From assembly GCA_024180945.1 (NCBI GenBank), contig JAKSGN010000037.1:997501-1061500 (forward strand): a stretch of 64,000 bases of DNA, read 5' to 3'. This document shows positions 45,591-56,158 of this stretch, piece by piece. Under the pieces are notes generated by a model. It was not told the origin of the DNA. It saw only the letters and a program-made list of their open reading frames with translations, and searched no databases. How positions within the stretch are numbered: the stretch's first letter is position 1; each line of letters starts with the position of its first letter. The translations under genes and the position numbers were made by a program. This DNA is from Macrophomina tecta (Eukaryota > Ascomycota > Dothideomycetes > Botryosphaeriales > Botryosphaeriaceae).

Positions 45591-46728
45591 ATGAGCTCGC
45601 AGAACGGCACCGCCACCACGGCGCTCGGCGGAGCACCGCAAGGCGCCACGACCGCGGTGCTGAAGCCCTCAGACCCCGTGCCCGAGGATGCGACCGAGGT
45701 CAAGGGCGTCGAGTTCAATGACTACGCCGACAGGAGCATAACCGTGGAGGAGCTGGTCGCCGGCATGGAGAACATGGGCTTCCAAGCAACCTCGGTTGGC
45801 CAAGCTGTCAAGGTTATCGAGGGCATGGTGCGCCAAATTACCCTGCCGCTACCCTTTCCCCGTTCTAACTATGAGATAGCGAACCTGGAGAGACGCCGAG
45901 TCGGGAGAGGGCACCACCATCTTCCTCGGCTACACGTCAAATCTCATTTCCTCTGGCCTGCGCGAGACGTTACGCTACCTCGTCCAGCACAAACACGTCT
46001 CGGCCATTGTGACGACAGCTGGTGGCGTTGAGGAGGACTTCATCAAATGTCTCGCACCAACCTATCTTGGCTCTTTCCACACCCCGGGTGCCGCCCTGCG
46101 CGTCAAGGGCATGAATCGTATTGGAAATCTAGTTGTGCCAAACAGCAACTATTGCGCTTTCGAAGATTGGGTGGTGCCGATCTTGGACGCCATGCTGGCA
46201 GAACAGGAGGCTAGCCGCGACTCCGAGGAGCCAATCCACTGGACGCCCAGCAAGATTATTCACCGCCTTGGCAAGGAGATCAACGACGAACGCTCGGTGT
46301 ACTACTGGGCATGGAAGAACGACATCCCCGTGTTCTGCCCCGCGTTGACGGATGGTTCGCTCGGCGATATGCTGTATTTCCACACGTTCCGTTCGAGCCC
46401 ACAGCAACTGCGCGTGGACATAGTCGAGGACATCCGCAAGATCAACACGCTTGCCGTCAGGGCGAAGCGCACGGGCATGATCATCTTGGGTGGCGGCATT
46501 GTGAAGCACCACATCGCGAATGCAAATCTCATGCGCAACGGGGCGGAAAGCGCAGTGTATATCAACACGGCGCAGGAGTTCGACGGGAGCGATGCGGGAG
46601 CACGGCCTGACGAGGCTGTGAGCTGGGGTAAAATTAAGGCGGACGGCGACAGCGTCAAGGTGTATGCTGAGGCGACCGTCGTGTTTCCCTTGATCGTGGC
46701 GGCCACGTTCGCGAAGGCGAGGAAATGA
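45591..46728 (+). CDS. DYS1: deoxyhypusine synthase
   Basis: Two exons (45591-45827 and 45880-46728) joined across a 52-nt intron with a CTAAC branch point; 361 residues. The enzyme transfers the butylamine group of spermidine, using NAD, to one lysine of eIF5A, the first step of hypusine formation in the cytosol. Family blocks are complete: [126 protein letters not shown], and the active-site lysine in SWGKI at residue 330. C-terminal [14 protein letters not shown] is normal. The splice restores the conserved RTWRD segment after VIEGM. The gene is divergent from SNT1 and tandem with the MATH/RING gene. Confidence 0.97.
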
Positions 46729-47688
46729 AAAGGCGAGTGGTTACGAAAAATGAGGCGTTCCCGGCGCAGCGCCAATTAAAAAGGCAGAGGGCTGTCGCGT
46801 TGTGCAATGATACCATAGAAAAGATAATATTCCGACATCTCCGCGAAGCGTGGGGAAGGGGTGCTGCGAGGGGGCCAGCACGGTGCCCATGAAACGAGAT
46901 GACTCTGGTGAGCTCTGAGACGGCCTCCTGGCACGCGTCACGACAAGGGTGTATTGAGCCTCGCGCGCAGCGCCCGCCTTGAGAGCAGCAGGCACCAGCC
47001 CGCACGGTGACCTGAGAAGGGAGCCCGATGCGGCTGACGCAACCCCGCAACGGTGAGGAGAGGGCGCGGGCGGGCGGCTCGCTCTGGCTGCTCTGCGCGC
47101 AGGTGTTTCAAGCGGTGCTGGTGTCTCTGTTGTCATGACGAGCGGGCAGCGGGCAGCCGGGGATGTGCGGACGCTCAGATCAGGCGGACCAGTGGCGGGC
47201 GGAGCTGGAGGTGGGTTAACCAATGTCGGTTGGCCTGGAGCAGCGCGGGCGGCCAAAGCTCCCGGTGGTAGAGTGAGGCTGGCACGCCGATTGAGCAGCA
47301 ATCGGCGCGCCATGCCTCTGATCTCCAGCTCTGCCTGCGACTCGTGCGAAGGCCACTGCGGATGCCTGCTGCAGCGTGCTGCTGGTCGTATTTAAGCATT
47401 ATTGTTCTTCTCGGCCGCCGCAGCTTCGTTTGCGGGCTCTTACGTGGAGCTCCCCGGACTGCAGCTTGGACAGCTCAACTCACCGCGCGCCGATAACCCC
47501 AGCTGCAGCCTCACGCCTCGCTCCTTCACCCATCCTCCTGTTCCGCCCTCTGCACCGCGCCCAGGCCCGCATCGTGCCTTTCGCCTCTTCCACCTCGCGT
47601 CCTCTCTCCCTCTCCCACTGACTCAACACCGCATGCCTGCCTATTACATCACCACCGACCCTGCTGCGCCGTCTTGACTCAACCCACC
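46729..47688. other. intergenic, promoter of MATH/RING gene
   Basis: 0.96 kb. No supported gene; GC-rich open frames on both strands lack motifs. A TATTTAAG motif at about 47390-47397 may be a TATA-like element. The last 250 bases are C/T-rich and end in a CCACCATGAG start context. Confidence 0.5.
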
Positions 47689-50600
47689 ATGAGCGTTACC
47701 ACAAGCTCCGCCAACGTCGATCCTCCGCCTTTGCTGTTCGGCCAACGCTCGCCGTCGCCGCCTGCGTTTGGCCCCTTCTCGACGAGCACGCCCCAGAGTC
47801 CTACCAGCCCACGAGCCCATCCGCCGCTACTCGCGGACGACGCCGACATGAGCCAGCACAACCCACTGCCCCCTGCACCACACATCGCCCAGAGCGAGAG
47901 CGAAGATTCGGACATGGACGACACCGACAGATCCGTTGACATGCCGCCCTCGCAACAACAACAACAACAACAACAACAACAGAATGGTTCAGTCCCAGAT
48001 GCTACCCAAGCCCGCGGGCCGCCTGTTGCTACACTTCATGGGGAGCAGGATGCTATGGACACCTCCCCAGACCCTCCTGGCAGTGTTACCTTGGGATTCC
48101 CTCAAAACCCCCCCGTGGCATTCAGTGGCCTTGCAGCCCCTCCTGCGCCACCCTCGCCGCCGCCTGCTCATGACGTCTCTACTCCTGCGCCTGGCGAGAA
48201 TCTCACCCAGGTAGATTCCCACGGTAGCTCTATCGACTCCGGCCGTGACCGTGACGACCGACCCCCGGAACCTCCGCCACCTGCCATTCCACCTCCGCAT
48301 TCGGCATCCGGTTCCCCACACAGAGAAGATGCGATAGCCGAACAGGAAGAGACATCTGATGATGAAGATGTACTACCACCTTGGAGGGAACTCAAGGAAG
48401 ATACTTCCGTACCAGACGAGCAAGAGCTAAGAGAAATCGAGGCGATGGGAGAGCATAGCGCGCTTGACTGTGAGTTCGACTATGGTGTTTGTTGTAGGGA
48501 CCCTGCAAGACTAATCCAAATGCTCGCAGATGATTATTGGCAACAGAGAACATTTCAAGACCTGGAGGACCCAGAGTACACACCAGGGGCCACGGGAAGG
48601 CTTGACTGGACGATCAGCAATTACAACGGCACAAGAGAGAATCCGAACCGGGAGCTTGTTATGAAGTCACCTGTTGTCAATGTTGGAGGCTATGATTGGC
48701 AGATCAAGTTTTACCCGCGCGGGAATGACTCGGATTTCCTGAGCATTTATGTCGAGTGTCTGACAGTGGCAAAGAGAAATGACGAAGCAGACACACAGGT
48801 GCCTGATGGAGTGGCCAGGGGGGGATATGAGAAAGCTCAGGGCAGCAGTCGGCCTCAGCGGCCCTCTGTGGCACCTCTGCCGGAGGACTACCAACAAGGT
48901 CCTCTGCCTCTTCTCACGAACGAACCACTACCTAAAAGGCCAAGTGTAGCTGCACAAGTGTCCGTGGTCTTGTACAACCCTTCCGAGCCGCGCACAAACT
49001 ACTTCCGGCAATGCTCGCATAGGTTCTGTCCGGACTCGCCTGACTGGGGTTGGACGCGCTTTGCTGGACCGTATTTCGAAATTCACTACCGGCAAAGAGG
49101 TCAACGCCAGGCCCTATTGCGCGGTGATACTCTGGCCTTCAGCGCCCACATTAGAGTCATCAATGACCCCACCGAATGCTTGTGGGAGCATCATAACAGG
49201 GAAAATAGATGGGACAGCTTTGCAATGACTGGCCTGCAAGGCTTAGCAGATTCGGAGTATGACTCGCATGGCGGAAGTTTGATCGCTGCAGTCTCCTCTT
49301 GGATGCTGCTCAAGCCTTTCCGGCAGTTTCTGTATAAGTTGAAGCTGCCAGACCCGGTCAAAGAGGCAAGAAGGAAACCAAAACCACTCCTCTCTGCCCT
49401 TCAAAGGACTCTTTACCGTCTTCGGACTGATGTTCAACCTGGCTGTGGACCGGTGGACCTTGATGATATCGCAGACGCACTGGAGTGGTACGGTACAGAC
49501 TCATGCCTGAGCAAACTTGACGTTATCGAGATATGGGAGGTCCTAAGGGCAAAAGTCGAGCTTGAAATGGCCGATATGCCTGGCATCGATACGTTCAAGG
49601 ACCTTTTCGGGCCAGAGCGGGATCGCATGATGAACGTTCCTACCTATCGCGTCCCAGTCAAGGATTGCGCAGACGTGCAAACTGCGGTTGACCGTTCCGT
49701 TAACCTGGTTCAGCCAACCGCTCCGCTTCCGAAAATTCTTCATCTGGAACTGGAGAGACAGGAGTTCAATCGTGAGACTCGCTCGATGCGGAAATTGACA
49801 GACAAGGTCAAAATTCAGGAAAAGATCAACATCAACCGGACCGCCTACATCCTGTACGGTTTCATAGTCCACAAGGATAGCCTGCAATCTGGATCCTACT
49901 ATTCCGTCCTTCGGCCAAGAGGTCCTGGAAACAAGTGGTATGCCTACTATGATGGCAAGGAAGAGAACCGGGTCGTCTGTTTGACGAGGAAGCAGGCAGT
50001 TGAGGAACACGAGGGAGGCGGTTCGGAGAAATCGGCGGTGGCCTATATTCTACTGTACGTGCGCCAGGATGTTGTCCCTAAGCAGTTCAGCAAGGAGGAG
50101 CCAGATTGGGAGGCGCCTCAGTGGCTGAGTAAAGGCTCGCGTTCTCTACCACCTCAAACAAATCATGAAACAGCAGAAAAGATGTTGGACTTCAAGGTCA
50201 TCGAATCCGATGCCTTCCTTGCACACGACGGCCCTGGAATTATGGATCCTTCCGACCCTAAATGGGAGGCGTCTCCGTACATGAGCACTATCGAGCTCCC
50301 TGCCTCGGCTTCTACTAAGGAACTCAGAAATGTTCTGGCGCAGAAGTTCAACGTCAGAGATGACCGTCAAATCAAGTTCTGGTTCATGGACCACACCAAT
50401 GGGACTTCCCACCGACCAAATATGCGCAGCAGTGGCTCTACCGAGGATTCCCGTGACTTGGCTCACGAAGCAAGCTTAAAATTGGCGACCGCGGCAGACA
50501 ACTGGCCTGAGCGCAGGATATGGGTGCATGTGGTTGGTTTCGAGAGCCTACCCGAACTGCCAAAGCCGGCTGAGGTGTCTACTGCTGAAGCATCTGGCAA

Positions 50601-51852
50601 TGAACACAACAGTGGTGCAGCGATGGACCATGACAGAGATTCTCCAATGAGAGATGCAGATGAGGGTGTCAACACGGCTGACGAGCAGATGGATCTCATT
50701 ATTACCGAGGGTCTTGCTGCTCAGGCTGCACGCCAACATCTCGCAAACATGGCGACAGAATTGGGTTCGGCAGCGGTCTGGCCATCGCAACCTGCTATGG
50801 CTCAAAACAACGATACAGAAATGGCCAACGGCAATGATATGGTGCAGGCAATGCCTCCTCCGCCACCACCTCCGCCACCCGCGGAGTTCATCACCCCTCC
50901 TCTTCAGTCCATCAATGACAATGTGGTTATAATCACAAACTCAAGTTTAACTCCGTTCGATTTTGCTATTCCTCCTCCTGCACCGCATACCCTCCCTTCT
51001 TCTCAGGATGAAGTCTACTATTTCCTGAAGATCTTCGAGCCAGAAACGCAAACTCTCAAAGCACAAAAGACAGTTCTTGCGAAGAGGAATGATCGAATTG
51101 ATCAGTCGATCCTTGATGCACTCGAGAAGCCACTTGACACTCCATTGGAAATCTACGAGGAGGAGGGTCCCACAGTCGTAACGAAGATACAACGTCATGG
51201 AGCACTTACCTTTGGTCAGGCAAGCATCCATAGCACAGCCATTCTAATCGTGCAAACGCCCCTTAGTTCCGAACAATGCTCTGAATTGGCAAACCGCGCC
51301 CTCTTCTCGGACCCAGCCGACTATGTCCATCACGCAACGGCAACTCGTTTCGCCACATCCTCAACGCCAATCACTGGATACTTCACCATGGATTACTTCA
51401 GCTCAGAGCACTATATGGGAATGCTCGTCCGTGGTCGCCCCCATGGTAACGGTCGGCGCCTGTACTTTGACGGCGGCGAATATGTGGGATCATTCCGCCT
51501 CGGCCAGCGTCACGGTAACGGCCGTCTCACCTATCCGAACGGGGATGTCTATGAAGGCGAATGGATGGCTGATCTTCCCGAGGGCCGTGGTAGTTTCATT
51601 GAAGCCGCGACGGGTAATTCGTACCTGGGTGGTTGGAAGGCGGGCAAGAAGTTTGGAGAAGGCGTCACACACTGGAAGAACGCCCAGGAGATCGAACGTC
51701 TCTGCCGGATCTGCTGGGAAGAAGGTGCGGATGCGGCCTTCTACGACTGCGGCCACGTCGTTGCGTGTTTGGCATGCGCGCGGAGGGTAGACACCTGCCC
51801 TGTGTGTAGGAGGAGAGTGCTGAGTGCGATGAAGTTGTTCTTCGGCAACTAA
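47689..51852 (+). CDS. MATH / inactive USP7-like / MORN / RING multidomain protein
   Basis: One exon, 1387 residues from the ATG at 47689 (the frame is open a few codons further to a TTG). Residues 1-300 are disordered, with a short polyGln. About 305-505 form a MATH domain (LDWTISNYNG, GYDWQIKFYPRGND). About 508-793 follow the USP7 catalytic fold: ALQRTLYRLR, DVIEIWEVLRAKVE, LPKILHLELER, then YILYGFIVHKDSLQSGSYYS and KWYAYYD. The Cys box is replaced by GLADSEYDSHGG with no cysteine, and the His of GGHY is Ser (SGSY, residue 736). About 835-920 and 1110-1205 resemble the C-terminal ubiquitin-like domains of USP7 (YYFLKIFEPETQ, LEIYEEEGPT). Residues 1242-1320 hold three MORN repeats (GNGRRLYFDGGEYVGSF, GNGRLTYPNGDVYEGEW). 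Residues 1338-1378 form a C3HC4 RING (CRIC, DCGH, CLAC, CPVC). Inferred role: a ubiquitin-binding, substrate-recruiting E3 ligase with no deubiquitinase activity. Confidence 0.85.
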   Translation: MSVTTSSANVDPPPLLFGQRSPSPPAFGPFSTSTPQSPTSPRAHPPLLADDADMSQHNPLPPAPHIAQSESEDSDMDDTDRSVDMPPSQQQQQQQQQQNGSVPDATQARGPPVATLHGEQDAMDTSPDPPGSVTLGFPQNPPVAFSGLAAPPAPPSPPPAHDVSTPAPGENLTQVDSHGSSIDSGRDRDDRPPEPPPPAIPPPHSASGSPHREDAIAEQEETSDDEDVLPPWRELKEDTSVPDEQELREIEAMGEHSALDCEFDYGVCCRDPARLIQMLADDYWQQRTFQDLEDPEYTPGATGRLDWTISNYNGTRENPNRELVMKSPVVNVGGYDWQIKFYPRGNDSDFLSIYVECLTVAKRNDEADTQVPDGVARGGYEKAQGSSRPQRPSVAPLPEDYQQGPLPLLTNEPLPKRPSVAAQVSVVLYNPSEPRTNYFRQCSHRFCPDSPDWGWTRFAGPYFEIHYRQRGQRQALLRGDTLAFSAHIRVINDPTECLWEHHNRENRWDSFAMTGLQGLADSEYDSHGGSLIAAVSSWMLLKPFRQFLYKLKLPDPVKEARRKPKPLLSALQRTLYRLRTDVQPGCGPVDLDDIADALEWYGTDSCLSKLDVIEIWEVLRAKVELEMADMPGIDTFKDLFGPERDRMMNVPTYRVPVKDCADVQTAVDRSVNLVQPTAPLPKILHLELERQEFNRETRSMRKLTDKVKIQEKININRTAYILYGFIVHKDSLQSGSYYSVLRPRGPGNKWYAYYDGKEENRVVCLTRKQAVEEHEGGGSEKSAVAYILLYVRQDVVPKQFSKEEPDWEAPQWLSKGSRSLPPQTNHETAEKMLDFKVIESDAFLAHDGPGIMDPSDPKWEASPYMSTIELPASASTKELRNVLAQKFNVRDDRQIKFWFMDHTNGTSHRPNMRSSGSTEDSRDLAHEASLKLATAADNWPERRIWVHVVGFESLPELPKPAEVSTAEASGNEHNSGAAMDHDRDSPMRDADEGVNTADEQMDLIITEGLAAQAARQHLANMATELGSAAVWPSQPAMAQNNDTEMANGNDMVQAMPPPPPPPPPAEFITPPLQSINDNVVIITNSSLTPFDFAIPPPAPHTLPSSQDEVYYFLKIFEPETQTLKAQKTVLAKRNDRIDQSILDALEKPLDTPLEIYEEEGPTVVTKIQRHGALTFGQASIHSTAILIVQTPLSSEQCSELANRALFSDPADYVHHATATRFATSSTPITGYFTMDYFSSEHYMGMLVRGRPHGNGRRLYFDGGEYVGSFRLGQRHGNGRLTYPNGDVYEGEWMADLPEGRGSFIEAATGNSYLGGWKAGKKFGEGVTHWKNAQEIERLCRICWEEGADAAFYDCGHVVACLACARRVDTCPVCRRRVLSAMKLFFGN

Positions 51853-52769
51853 GCATGCTCGGTGACGGAGACGATCGCATGGGGCTGCGAGACGGAAATG
51901 ATACATATGCAGACAGAGACACAACTGATATTCATGGACAGAATTGTGATGGAGTTTTGGAATCGGCAAAGGATCACTGGAACGGTCTTTTGTGCTGGTC
52001 TGGGACGGAATTTGGAAAGTGAAAAGAGGCCGACAAATATGGGCATCAAGAATGGCGTTACATACCCCCTCAAACTGAAATATTCATCGGAGAAAGCGGC
52101 TCTTAAAGAAACAGTGTGGAACGGCGAAAGACTGGCGAAGCTTTTCTTTATTTTTCCCCTTGACAGTTGCTTGGTTCGGTAGTTCGGTGGTGGGGTCGGT
52201 GGTGCACAGAGAAGGGTTGGGAGTGATTCCGAGTTTTCTTTTTTCTTTTAACATAGTGTCGGTGCCGTTTCTACGTTCTGCGTTCGCTAATTCTTCTCCT
52301 CTGATTTTTCGTCTTGCCTATTGCGGTTCAAGTGGGAAGGTAGGTTAAGTTAGTGGGAAAGTTGATCGATACGGCGAGATACGTATTTTAGCCCCTCCTT
52401 TTCTTGTTCGCCTCCGTCTAGTCTCAGCTAAGGGCTACATAACAGACGCACATGTTGCCTATAGATGTGCGAGGAGGTGTATTTCATATTCGATTTGATT
52501 GGTTTAGCGTTCAGCGTTGGTTTTCGGTGCTTTGTTCATTGGTCGCGTTTCGCCTTTTCCCAGATAGAGTCATTCGGGTTATTAATTCAGGCAGCATTCG
52601 CCAAATTGGTCCTGACTTTCCTGAGCATCCTTCAGTTGCTTTAATGGACATTGGCTGTCTATTCTCGGTGATGATGCTGGGAATATGTGGGCAAATACTC
52701 GTAAGACACCACTTTGTTGATCCACTCCCTGATCTTCTTTAACTTTTGTGAGGTAGTCTGCCCAGAGAA
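51853..52769. other. intergenic between convergent genes
   Basis: 0.92 kb holding the 3' ends of the MATH/RING gene and of the D123-like gene. AT-richer than its neighbours, with T-rich stretches near 52140-52160 and 52235-52250. No gene supported. Confidence 0.5.
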
Positions 52770-54000
52770 TCACCTATCCAAAGCTACGTGAAACTCCAGC
52801 CTAATCTCCTCCTCAAGCCCATACAACACTCTCGCGTCTTTTATCCAGTGAAACAACAAGCTCCCGCATCCAGTCGTCGCGCCGAACGGATTCAGCTCCA
52901 CAAGCTGCACTTCATAATCCCCATCATCATCACCACCCCCACCCGCGCCTTCTCCCATCGCCACAACATCGAAAACGAACCCTCTCTCCTCCAGAACATG
53001 CAACAGAGTCTTCTTCACAATATCATCTCCTTCACCCTCCCAGTTCAGCCTTGCGGCAAACGCCACTATCTCCCGAAGCAGCCTCTCCGCGCCCTCCACC
53101 AGCCTCCTCGCCGTCTTCTCCACGCCCACGCCATCCCATGGCGCCCGATACGCCTCATGCCACCGATACTGCGAAATCGCCGCTATCCTCAACCCGCATG
53201 TTTCCTCCCCACTCTCACTCCTGCTGCTACCCATCGCCGGCGGCACAAACACTCTAAACTCCCTCCGGCCATCCATACGCGCATTCCACGGCACGATGCA
53301 CAGATGGGTAGGAGCGCGTTTGCCCCGCCCCCGGCCGCCCTGGCCGCCCCGCTCGTCCCAGGCCCGCATGCCCGCCGCCGCCGCCGCCCTCATGCTCCCC
53401 GCCAGCGCCCTGACCACGTCGCCGGGCGCACCTGACCGGCTCGCGCACCGGGTGCAGCGCGCTATCTTTGGCGCTGCAGCCGTCCAGCCGCACGAAGTGG
53501 CCCGCGCCGCCTTCTCTTGCGCCGGGCTCTGCCCTCGGCGCGTCGCCGGCGAAGAACGCGGAATGCGCGCCCCATTCTTCTCCTGCTTCTTGCACGGCGC
53601 TGTCCGGCAGCGCACCCGTCCGCAGCCAGCGCGCGTGTGCGGTCAGCAGGGCGTGTTGGGCCGTGGGCGTGAGGGCGAGGGTCGTCATGTGGGCGGGGGA
53701 GATTCGTTGGGTGCGGGCGATAAGAGGGAGCCAGGTGGAGAAGGCGAAGGGGTCGGCGGTTGATTTTGGCGGGTGGTGGTTGTGGTGCTGGTGGGTTGGC
53801 GGAAGGGCGGCGAGGAGTTCGGAGGGGGCGTGATTGTGCGTGTTGGAGAGGTGGGTGCAACAGAGGCGGAGGTCGTCGTGGAGGGCGATGTCGCTATTGG
53901 CGCGGGAGGTGGATGTGTTGGCTGGCCGGGGGAGGGAGAGAGAGGTCGAGACGGTGGTGTAGGGGATTGTGGTGAGGCGGATGGGAGGAGGGGAGGCCAT
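52770..54000 (-). CDS. D123/CDC123-family protein, split over two frames
   Basis: From an ATG at 54000 the first frame has PFAFSTWLPLIARTQRISPA and GHFVRLDGCSAKDSALHPV, resembling the Cdc123 FSSWYP... and KLNWSSPKDA segments. It then drifts into Gly/Arg text and stops at 53254. The next frame (+1) picks up with GDVVRALAGSMRA, REFRVFVPPAMG, LRIAAISQYRWHEAYRAPW, VQLVELNPFGATTGCGSLLF and a stop at 52770. These match the D123 order (EFR.FV, ISQ, the DxNPF-like ATP-grasp end). Cdc123 is an ATP-grasp-fold assembly chaperone for eIF2. Here the Asp of the usual DFNPF is Glu, and an acidic-residue-rich insert precedes it. The join falls between about 53400 and 53450; only a 22-nt GT..AG stretch would restore the frame, too short for an intron. 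It is either an assembly indel or a frameshifted paralogue. Confidence 0.6.
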
Positions 54001-54487
54001 CGGTGGCTTTCGGGATGCGAATATCTTGAGAGGTGATGCTGGAGATAGCTGGGTGCTGTTTCAAAAAGTGAAATATTAATGAAGAGTTTATTGAGAGCGA
54101 GGTAGCGTTGCTAGCGATTTAGGTGTCTCTCTTTCTCCTTCTCCTTTTTACTTCTCTGTTTATATTCTTTGTGAGTATGAGTCAATAGTGTAAAGCGAAG
54201 CCGTTGACTAGGCCCTGATTCACGACCTCGGTACCAGCGACCGCAATATTCGGCTCGCGAGCCTTATGCTGGCCATACATCAGTTGCTGCTCTTCTGCCG
54301 GAATCGTTCTTCTGTCCAGAACATTCCCAAACGAGAAACTTCCCAGGTAATATCACCAGATCCTGCAGCACACCACCAAATCGCCAATGCCTTCATCTGT
54401 CCAGCCACTCAATTGACGACCCAGCAACCTCCTCCAGCGTCTACTCTACCAGAAAATGCCTCACACCGCCCCCAAAACCCTTCGCCA

Positions 54488-54829
54488 TCAGCCGCGTCTC
54501 CTCTTCCATACACCGTCTCCACACACCACCCACAAGCGGCCCGCTCTCCCGCCCATATAGTCCCTCGAAAACATCACAAACAGCCGTACCTTCCATTCCT
54601 CCCTCTCACCCTCCGCCGCATCTAGACATCTGTTCTTAAACGCACTTGTCTCATATCCCTCGCACATCGCGCGCATCCACGCGCGTCGTCGCAGGCGAGC
54701 ATTATGTGAGTGGCGAGGGCCCGGTTTTGCGAGGAAGGGCCACTGGATGGAGGAGGAGGCGGCGGCGGTGGCGGTGGATGATGATGGCGTCGAGGTGAAA
54801 GCTCGATTATCAGTCTGCTGCTGGTTCTG
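54488..54829 (-). CDS. possible 3' exon of an unrecognised gene
   Basis: A minus-strand frame opens right after a plausible acceptor (CTAATTCCTCCAG) at 54830 and runs 113 codons to a stop. It reads as a Gln/Ser/Thr/Ala-rich stretch, then IQWPFLAKPGPRHSHNARLR, then a helical cysteine-bearing segment (MRAMCEGYETSAFKNRCLDA, AEGEREEWK). After EEWK comes GTACGG, a possible donor, so the exon could also end near 54580. No upstream exon or start was found. The text looks more like protein than its surroundings, but I do not recognise a family. Confidence 0.25.
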   Translation of the reverse strand, partial: QNQQQTDNRAFTSTPSSSTATAAASSSIQWPFLAKPGPRHSHNARLRRRAWMRAMCEGYETSAFKNRCLDAAEGEREEWKVRLFVMFSRDYMGGRAGRLWVVCGDGVWKRRRG

Positions 54830-55618
54830 CTGGAGGAATTAGGGGATCAAGAGTGCATGGTAAGGGAGCAAAGGCGGGAAGGGGTGGCGCTAGATGAGAA
54901 TAGTTTGGGGATAGCCGTATAAAGGACTGGTATGGATAGTTCAGTGAGGTGGTAGCGCTATACGTAGGTGTGCGGATGCGACTGAATATGCTTGAGCGAC
55001 ACGCAGTTTTCGTCCAGTTGATCCGGAGAGCCGGGTCTTTGAGGGGGGCCCAGTTGATCTTTTGTGACTGTTGCCATTCCCTGGAGAATGGTGAAGGACA
55101 GGGTGAGGCATCAAGTGCAGAGAGGGCAAAAGTGAGGGAGACGGCGTGACGCGATAGGGCCTAGCCGGGCTGGCAAGTAGCTATGTGCTCCCCACCATCA
55201 GATGGAACAAACTTTCACGTCACCCATCGACTGTAGTTGTTTTACGACCAGAGGTGTAGCAGTAGGAAGAGAGAAAACGATACTCTCGGACTATCACGTC
55301 GAGCAGACGCATAAGACGGCGATATGGGTTGCGCGGTAGGTTTCAGCATTGGCTTAATGGGATACACTCCTACGGTGAGACGAAGTAAAATCCGCTATGC
55401 CTCGATTCGCGGTTCTTATGAGAGCTCGAACTATGTCCGTAGGCCGGCCCTAGCGCGTATGTATGTCACGTCGACGTGTATAAGAGGACAGAAGGGGGAC
55501 ACTCTGGCGACCGTTTGGAGGTGCTAACGACAGGAAATCAGGAAGGCAGGGCTTACTAGAAGAGGATTTCATGTCGTGAGTCAGGATGACCTAATTTTGA
55601 ACGGGGTTTCTCGCGAAG

Positions 55619-56158
55619 TTACAGGCGGTCGACCTCAGTGCCAAGAATATGATCCTTATCCGAGAAGCAGCGCTTAAGTTGCCACCACGGTGAGAGGGCC
55701 AAAGAGGGGGCCACGTCGCCGCCTAGATAGTGGGTGACGATGGGTCTCTGGCCACTGGCCTGCGCTTTCAGGATGTGCAATAGCTCGCAGGAAACGGAAA
55801 GACGGTCAATATGGCAAAACTCCCAAAAGACACAGGCCTGGAGCCACGTATTTAACCAGCCATCTTGGCCAGAGCGCCGTTGGGCCACGACAGCAAGGCC
55901 CGAAGCAGAAAGCCGAGGGAATATGTGTGAGGTCGGGCTAGATCGGAAACTTGGTTCCACGGGCAGGGTGGTTCGGGAGGAGCGAGCAGCTGTGAACTGG
56001 TTCGGGGAACAATGCCCCGGCGGATAAATGCTTCGCAGCGGCTTCGACGCCAAGTCGACGCCCTCCAACCTGATCCACAGCCCTACAAGCCTCCCCGCAC
56101 GACGAACCATGGCGGAGGGAAGGAGGCTTTGAAAATCATTGCTCGGAGCGTCCTGCAT
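55619..56158 (-). CDS. hypothetical 179-residue ORF
   Basis: An ATG-initiated frame (MQDAPSNDFQSLLPSAMVRR...) ends with CFSDKDHILGTEVDRL. Composition is mixed, without low complexity, and lies in a part of the region less GC-rich than its right flank. It has no signal peptide, transmembrane segment or recognisable motif. Its reality rests only on length and start codon, so it may be chance. Confidence 0.22.
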   Translation of the reverse strand: MQDAPSNDFQSLLPSAMVRRAGRLVGLWIRLEGVDLASKPLRSIYPPGHCSPNQFTAARSSRTTLPVEPSFRSSPTSHIFPRLSASGLAVVAQRRSGQDGWLNTWLQACVFWEFCHIDRLSVSCELLHILKAQASGQRPIVTHYLGGDVAPSLALSPWWQLKRCFSDKDHILGTEVDRL

